28,408 nucleotides of DNA, from NCBI GenBank assembly GCA_021734595.1, contig JAIPIO010000007.1, forward strand, positions 1-28,408, in the 5' to 3' direction. Both the position numbers and the translations under genes were made by a program. This stretch comes from Kiritimatiellales bacterium. GTDB lineage: Bacteria; Verrucomicrobiota; Kiritimatiellia; Kiritimatiellales; Pontiellaceae. The notes under the pieces were generated by a model. It did no database searches. It was not told the origin of the DNA and worked only from the letters and a program-made list of their open reading frames with translations. Below, in pieces: positions 23,761 to 28,408 of this stretch (the first letter of the stretch is position 1; the number at the start of each line of letters is the position of its first letter).

Positions 23761-25574
23761 TTTTTTCTCCTTACATAAACATAGTACGCACCGCAGATCG
23801 GCCGTTTGTCCTGGTCGTCGAACCAAGTGTACAACCGGGTATGACCCTTCTTGAGATTAAAGGTGAAAGTAGCATGTTTTGCCTTGGGTTTAAGCCGCAG
23901 CACCTTGTAGGTGTTGCCCACCTGAATACGCGCCCGGGCAATGGGCAGGGCCACGCCGGGTTCCAGTTCGCCGGCGGTCACCTGCTCTGCCGGGGCTGGA
24001 TCACGCAACGCCAGCCCGCTCTCACGCGGCCAGCGCCGCAGCTCCAGCTCATATTCACCGTCCTGCGCCACGTCCAGCTCCCACCAGCCGTTTTTCCGCA
24101 CGGCCTGCCTCACCTGCTTCTGCAGATCAACAAATACATCCAGCCATTCACAGGCGGTCAGCATCATCGGGTTGTCATGGTCGCTGCCGATCACCACCCG
24201 CTGGGGCGTATTGACCGTCGGGGCCACGTCCGCCCACCATGCATCAAGGTGCTGCCGCATTTTACGGGCAATTTCGGGGTGGTCTTCGATTACGTTCTTT
24301 TGCTGCAGCGGATCGACATCCAGGTTGTAGAGTTCACGGTCCTCCAGCAAACGCCAGCGTTTCCACAATATGCCCGCCCCCTCGCGGCGCATGAGCGACG
24401 GGCTGTCCGGCGCGGGATAGTCGAAGGCAAACGGCATGCGGCTATAGTTAACGACCAGCATCCGGTCTTCGGGCGGCTCGGTTTCACCGCGCAGCACCGG
24501 TGCCAGACTGATGCCGTCAAATTTGGACGGTGCGGATGATCCGATGCCGCAGAGCTCCATGAGAGTGGGGAGCAGGTCCTGCACCTGCGTGAGTCCATCA
24601 ATGTCACGCGGAGCGCCGAATCTTCCACGCGGCCAACGAACGAAAAGCGGCACCCGGTGCCCCCCCTCCCACAATTCGGTCTTTTTCCCGCGCATCCCGG
24701 CTGGATAGTAGGCATGCCCGAAGGTGCTGCCATTGTCGGAGGTGAAAACAAGGATCGTATTGTCCGCCAGTCCATTTTCATCGAGGAATGCGTTCAGCCG
24801 CCCCAAATTAGTGTCGATGTTGCGAATCATAGCCAGATACGGCACCAGCTGTTCCCGCAGCTTGGGCCCCAGCTTGGGCAACGTATTCTCAGCAAAGGCG
24901 GCCTCGATGGCCTTGCGGTCTTCCTCCGGCGCCCAGTGCGGCGAATGCGGCGCGTTGGTGGGCAGGTAGACCAGGAAGGGCTCCTTGTTGGCGGAACGCT
25001 TCTTGATCCATTTCATGGCTTCCCGGAAAAACACATCGGTGCAGTACCCCTTGTATGGCTCGCGTTTACCGTTGTGCAGATAGGTGTCGTCGAAATAGTC
25101 GTTGTTCCACCGGTCCGGCACGGAGTTGATATGCGAGGAGGGAAACGAGAGCGTTTCCTGGAAGCCGCGATCCTGCGGGCGGAACGGATAGTTGTCGCCC
25201 AGATGCCACTTGCCGAAGATCCCCGTGCGGTACCCCGCCTTCGCGAAAAAGTCCGCCATGGTCGGCAGTCCCGTACCGAGCAGGGTGCGCCCGCTGCTCA
25301 CATTGATGGCGTGGTTGTGCGCGGCATCGAGACCGGTCAGCAGCTGGCCGCGGGTCGGTGTGCACATCGGTGCAACGTGATAGTCGGTCAACCGCAGACT
25401 CTGGCTGTACAACCGATCAATGTTCGGCGTTTTTAGAATGGGATTTCCATGGCACGACATTTCGCCGTAGCCCTGGTCGTCCGTCATCACCACAATCACA
25501 TTCGGGCGTTCCGCCAGGGCGGCCACCGAAACCATAAGTAATACTGATGTTATTAATAAATGCATATGTTTCAT
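23757..25574 (-). CDS. Exported S1 sulfatase with C-terminal accessory domain
   Basis: A 605-residue sulfatase with a Sec signal peptide (MKHMHLLITSVLLMVSVAALA). The formylglycine motif is C71-T-P-T-R, metal ligands D32-D33 precede QGYGE, and GKWHLGDNYP and TSDNGSTFG follow. The sulfatase core ends near residue 455. About 150 further residues (WWELDVAQDGEYELELRRWP onward) look like a beta-sandwich accessory domain often seen in PVC and Bacteroidetes arylsulfatases. The start overlaps the stop of the upstream sulfatase by one base (TAATG) with AAGGAG eight bases before the ATG. The stop overlaps the nucleoside hydrolase start. It is the second gene of the operon. Confidence 0.94.
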   Translation of the reverse strand: MKHMHLLITSVLLMVSVAALAERPNVIVVMTDDQGYGEMSCHGNPILKTPNIDRLYSQSLRLTDYHVAPMCTPTRGQLLTGLDAAHNHAINVSSGRTLLGTGLPTMADFFAKAGYRTGIFGKWHLGDNYPFRPQDRGFQETLSFPSSHINSVPDRWNNDYFDDTYLHNGKREPYKGYCTDVFFREAMKWIKKRSANKEPFLVYLPTNAPHSPHWAPEEDRKAIEAAFAENTLPKLGPKLREQLVPYLAMIRNIDTNLGRLNAFLDENGLADNTILVFTSDNGSTFGHAYYPAGMRGKKTELWEGGHRVPLFVRWPRGRFGAPRDIDGLTQVQDLLPTLMELCGIGSSAPSKFDGISLAPVLRGETEPPEDRMLVVNYSRMPFAFDYPAPDSPSLMRREGAGILWKRWRLLEDRELYNLDVDPLQQKNVIEDHPEIARKMRQHLDAWWADVAPTVNTPQRVVIGSDHDNPMMLTACEWLDVFVDLQKQVRQAVRKNGWWELDVAQDGEYELELRRWPRESGLALRDPAPAEQVTAGELEPGVALPIARARIQVGNTYKVLRLKPKAKHATFTFNLKKGHTRLYTWFDDQDKRPICGAYYVYVRRKK

Positions 25575-27079
25575 TATTCCAACTCCTTCAGCTCTTCCAT
25601 TGGAGGCTTATCAACCGCCCAGTTTTTGTTTTTCATCCCGCCGTAGTAGGGATAGTAATCCCACATCACTTTTCCACCCACCACGCGCGGATCCTTTGTT
25701 TCCGCCAGATGATCAAACAGCTGCTTGCGCATCTTTTGCAGCGTCTTTGCATGCTTCGGCGAATTGGCCAGATTGGTTATGTTGCCCGGGTCGCTTTTGA
25801 TTTCGTACAGCTCTTCGGCGGGACGGAACCCGAACGATAGCTTAGCCAAATGGGCAACCTCTGGATTCTCCATGAGAAAACTCTTGGTGGGCGACGAATC
25901 GATCTCCCCGTAGGGAATGGCGCGGGCGCAATCACCGGCATCCGGCGAGCCGGATGGCCAGCGCGACGGCTCGAAGTTGTGGATGTAGAGATAATCCTTG
26001 GTGCGTATCGCCCGGCACGGATAGCCCTTGCCGCCCGCGCGGCAGCCATCGTGCCGCTCCATGGCGATGAAGGCGGCAGGCCGCTCCTCCGTTTCCTTGT
26101 CGGCAAAAACATCCATCAGGCTCCGGGCGCTCATCATTTCCGGCGGTGCGATTCCCGCCGCTTCCAAAAAGGTGGGAGACAGATCGCTGAGGTTGACGAA
26201 CGATTTCACCGTCCGTCCCGGTTTTTTGATTCCCGTCGGCCAGCTGATCGCCAGCGGCACGCGGGTTCCCTGGTCGTAGAGACTGGCCTTGCCGCGAGGG
26301 AACGGCATGCCGTGGTCGCTGGTCATCACGACAATGGTATTATCCAGCAAGCCGCGCTTTTCCAATGATTGGATGGCGCGTCCGACCATCCGGTCGTAAT
26401 GCTCGACCTCCATGTAGTAGTCAAGGATATCGCTACGGACGATATCGTTGTCGGGAAAAAACGGAGGAACGATGACCTTGGACGGATCCTTGCCTGCGGC
26501 AATCCCAGCGCCCTGCTTGTATGCCCGGTGCGGCTCATGCGTTCCCAGCCAGAAACAAAACGGCTTCCCTTCGGGATGGCTGACCAAGAAATCCTCGAAA
26601 TTGGCGGCATAGTCCTTGTCGCTAATGCCCTGAATTCTTGTTTTTAGTTTCTTCCCTACATGTTCCAGACCCGCCGGATTTTCCGTGCGCCCGCCCGGCT
26701 CGAGTTTTCCCGGAGACCAGCCTTTGCCGGTGTAGCCGATGGAATAACCGGCATCTTGCAACAGCCCGGCGTAGGTGTCGAATTTTGCGGGCAGGGTACT
26801 GTGGATATTCCCGGCCTCCTCCAGCCGCCAGATCGACTGACCGGTTAGGATCGCGCTGCGCGACGGCCCGCAGGTGGGCGCATCGCAAAACGCATGTTCA
26901 AACCTTAGGCCGCTCTTGGCAACCCGGTCGAACGCCGGGGTCTGCACCACCGGGTCGCCGTTTGCCCCGGCGTGCGCGTAGGACTGGTCATCCGAAATGC
27001 AAAAGAGAATATTTGGACGCTGACCCGCAAAAACCGAGCTGACCGCCAAAACAACTGGGAACATCCATCGCAACTTCAT
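25574..27079 (-). CDS. Exported S1 sulfatase (CGPSR type)
   Basis: A 501-residue sulfatase with a short Sec signal (MKLRWMFPVVLAVSSVFA). The formylglycine motif is C70-G-P-S-R, the metal ligands are D30-D31 in CISDDQSY, and the later ligands lie in TSDHGMPFPRGK. The layout resembles heparan N-sulfatase-like S1 members (SDDQSYAHAG, YTGKGWSPG), but substrate cannot be fixed from motifs alone. It is first in the minus-strand operon; GAAGGGA lies about nine bases before the ATG. A near-perfect copy of the intergenic palindrome lies inside the gene at 26360-26374. A related inverted repeat and ribokinase lie upstream on the same strand. Confidence 0.94.
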   Translation of the reverse strand: MKLRWMFPVVLAVSSVFAGQRPNILFCISDDQSYAHAGANGDPVVQTPAFDRVAKSGLRFEHAFCDAPTCGPSRSAILTGQSIWRLEEAGNIHSTLPAKFDTYAGLLQDAGYSIGYTGKGWSPGKLEPGGRTENPAGLEHVGKKLKTRIQGISDKDYAANFEDFLVSHPEGKPFCFWLGTHEPHRAYKQGAGIAAGKDPSKVIVPPFFPDNDIVRSDILDYYMEVEHYDRMVGRAIQSLEKRGLLDNTIVVMTSDHGMPFPRGKASLYDQGTRVPLAISWPTGIKKPGRTVKSFVNLSDLSPTFLEAAGIAPPEMMSARSLMDVFADKETEERPAAFIAMERHDGCRAGGKGYPCRAIRTKDYLYIHNFEPSRWPSGSPDAGDCARAIPYGEIDSSPTKSFLMENPEVAHLAKLSFGFRPAEELYEIKSDPGNITNLANSPKHAKTLQKMRKQLFDHLAETKDPRVVGGKVMWDYYPYYGGMKNKNWAVDKPPMEELKELE

Positions 27080-27132
27080 TTTATTCCAATCCCTTCACCT
27101 TATTATGCAGTTAATCTGAAAAATATTTTTCG

Positions 27133-27203
27133 CCACAGAATACACCGAATACACGGAACCTGAGCTGGGACTCTTTTTTCAGTGTATTCCGTGTATTCTG
27201 TGG
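27133..27203. repeat. Tandem-unit inverted repeat, element 1
   Basis: Two 26-base arms (27133-27158 and 27178-27203) are complementary at 24 of 26 positions around a 19-base loop that contains a T-run. Each arm is itself built of repeated GAATACAC words, read as CCACAGAATACAC then CGAATACACGG. It lies 31 bases beyond the ribokinase stop and could serve as its transcript-end hairpin. A related element lies on the other side of ribokinase. Confidence 0.85.
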
Positions 27204-27233
27204 TTCCGTCAATACAAACCAAGTTGATTCGTA

Positions 27234-28136
27234 TTAGCCCTCCAATTCTTCCAAGCTTGGTGCGGACGCCTGTGCACCCAGACGGGTGACGGAGATGGTG
27301 GCCGCCTTGTTGGCGAACGCCACCGCCTCTTCGATCGCCTGCCCGTTGGCCATGCCGACCGCCAGCGCGCCGTTGAAGGTGTCGCCCGCCGCCGTGGTAT
27401 CCACCGCCTCGACCTTGCGCGTCGGCACCAGGCCGCTGAACGTGTCGGACAGCACGAACGCCCCTTGCGAGCCCAGCGTGATGATGACCATTCCAACGCC
27501 TTTTTCCCGCAGCGCCTGCGACGCTTTTTCCGCATCGGCAATGTTTTCCACCTTGATGCCGGTGAGTATTTCCGCCTCGGTTTCGTTGGGCGTGATGACA
27601 TCGAGCTTGGCGAGCAATTCATCGGAAAGCGCCTGCGCCGGGGCGGGATTGAGAATAACCGTCTTGCCCTTTTCGCTACCGAGCGAGGCTACATATTCGA
27701 TGGTTTCAATCGGCGTTTCCAACTGCATCAGCAAGACATCCGCCGCATCGATCTGCGCCATGGCGTCATCCACATCCGCCGGGTTGAGCGTATTGTTTGC
27801 GCCCGAGGCCACGGCGATGCAGTTTTCGCCTTTGCTATCGACCATGATCGTCGCCACGCCGGAGGGCTGTTCGGGATCGACCACAATAAAGTCGGTGTTG
27901 ATACCCTCCTTCTTGAAACCTGCAACGGCTTCCTGACCGAAAATATCATCGCCGACCTTGGCCACAAAAACCACCTCGCCGCCGAGCTTGGCGGCGGCGG
28001 CGGCCTGGTTCGCGCCCTTGCCGCCGGGGTTCATGAAAAACTCGCCCCCGAGGATGGTCTCCCCCGGTGCGGGCAGATGTTCCGATTTGATCACCATGTC
28101 GGTGTTCGAACTTCCAACTACTACAATCTTGGACAT
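27234..28136 (-). CDS. rbsK: Ribokinase
   Basis: A 300-residue cytoplasmic PfkB-family kinase that phosphorylates D-ribose to ribose 5-phosphate. Both family signatures are present: NPGGKGANQA (36-45) and DTTAAGDTFNGAL (246-258) with catalytic base D252. NSSN-type substrate residues appear as GSSNTDM (8-14). Length is typical. The start has AAAGGAG five bases upstream. It lies upstream of the sulfatase/nucleoside hydrolase operon on the same strand, 155 bases away, and is bracketed by two related inverted repeats. Ribose freed by the nucleoside hydrolases would be its natural substrate (inference). A deoxyribokinase or other PfkB specificity cannot be excluded. Confidence 0.93.
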   Translation of the reverse strand: MSKIVVVGSSNTDMVIKSEHLPAPGETILGGEFFMNPGGKGANQAAAAAKLGGEVVFVAKVGDDIFGQEAVAGFKKEGINTDFIVVDPEQPSGVATIMVDSKGENCIAVASGANNTLNPADVDDAMAQIDAADVLLMQLETPIETIEYVASLGSEKGKTVILNPAPAQALSDELLAKLDVITPNETEAEILTGIKVENIADAEKASQALREKGVGMVIITLGSQGAFVLSDTFSGLVPTRKVEAVDTTAAGDTFNGALAVGMANGQAIEEAVAFANKAATISVTRLGAQASAPSLEELEG

Positions 28137-28156
28137 AACTACTCCTTTCGAAAATC

Positions 28157-28168
28157 CTTAGTACTAAG
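28157..28168. promoter_or_regulatory. Perfect 12-bp palindrome upstream of ribokinase
   Basis: CTTAGTACTAAG is perfectly symmetric and lies about 20 bases before the ribokinase start codon, just upstream of its Shine-Dalgarno sequence. That is a plausible operator position for a ribose-responsive repressor. No regulator gene is in the window. Confidence 0.4.
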
Positions 28169-28187
28169 CCTCTGGCGGAATATGTTT

Positions 28188-28261
28188 AACCACGAAATAC
28201 ACTAAATACACTAAACCACACCGTAGAATCAGCTTTCGTGTGGTTCGTGTATTTCGTGGTT
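28188..28261. repeat. Tandem-unit inverted repeat, element 2
   Basis: Perfect 15-base outer arms AACCACGAAATACAC (28188-28202) and GTGTATTTCGTGGTT (28247-28261) enclose a second pair, AACCACAC (28214-28221) / GTGTGGTT (28238-28245). The left arm has an extra tandem ACTAAATAC unit. Related in wording (CCAC-n-AATACAC) to the element at 27133-27203. The remaining bases to the window end (28262-28408) show no gene or clear signal. Confidence 0.85.
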
Positions 28262-28408
28262 CATAATCTATCGTGGCTGGCTGACTTAATCAAGTGGCCT
28301 CTACATGTTGTGGTTTAGTGTTGTAAAAATCCTTAACAGCTTTCGGTCTCGAAACCACCGATTGCTGCATCAGACGATGAAATAGTTTTCCCCTATGTTG
28401 GGACAGCC

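Noticed and set aside
24657..25436. 259-codon frame antisense to a sulfatase, and a similar one at 21496-22269 antisense to the double nucleoside hydrolase
   Set aside because: Both mirror strongly coding regions with clear motifs on the other strand and show no family features.
28262..28408. Possible start or end of another gene at the right edge
   Set aside because: No open frame of useful length, no ribosome-binding site and no recognisable peptide were seen.

Overview
The window looks like a piece of a PVC-superphylum genome, most plausibly Kiritimatiellota (Pontiella-like) or a relative. The grounds are five exported formylglycine-type (S1) sulfatases in about 14 kb, a moderately GC-rich composition, exported nucleoside hydrolases, and intergenic spacers packed with palindromes and multi-hairpin repeats. 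The assignment is inference from gene content.

Left part (1-12850), mostly central carbon and glycogen metabolism. It opens with the C-terminal half of a transketolase. A small two-CBS-domain protein on the minus strand follows, with its own intrinsic terminator. Next come the nickel metallochaperone genes hypA and hypB. Then there is a 1400-residue GH13+GH133 glycogen debranching enzyme, a PurF-like amidophosphoribosyltransferase paralogue whose glutaminase site looks dead, and a translationally overlapping glgA-glgB pair. GlgB is of the eukaryote-like type and GlgA carries a short N-terminal insertion, so synthesis, branching and debranching are all encoded within about 9.5 kb.

Middle part (12974-20615), exported hydrolases: a lipoprotein esterase directly followed by a Tat-type sulfatase, a small cupin, a second Tat-type sulfatase, a convergent third sulfatase and an M14 metallocarboxypeptidase.

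Right part (20830-28136), a compact minus-strand operon: sulfatase, sulfatase, lipoprotein nucleoside hydrolase, tandem double nucleoside hydrolase. The two sulfatases overlap by one base, the second sulfatase and the hydrolase by four, and the last gap is 15 bases. Upstream of it on the same strand is ribokinase, bracketed by two related inverted-repeat elements. Together they suggest release of ribose from sulfated or nucleoside-containing material and its entry, through ribokinase and transketolase, into the pentose phosphate pathway (inference).

The most striking unexplained signal lies between genes. A 15-bp palindrome, TTCCA-N5-TGGAA, occurs about 21 times in seven intergenic clusters. 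Within each cluster the centre-to-centre distances are close to 21, 31.5 or 42 bp, that is, whole helical turns. This looks like a phased array of binding sites for an unidentified dimeric DNA-binding protein. Several other repeat families (three-way-junction REP-like elements, tandem-unit inverted repeats, an octamer array) occupy the remaining spacers.
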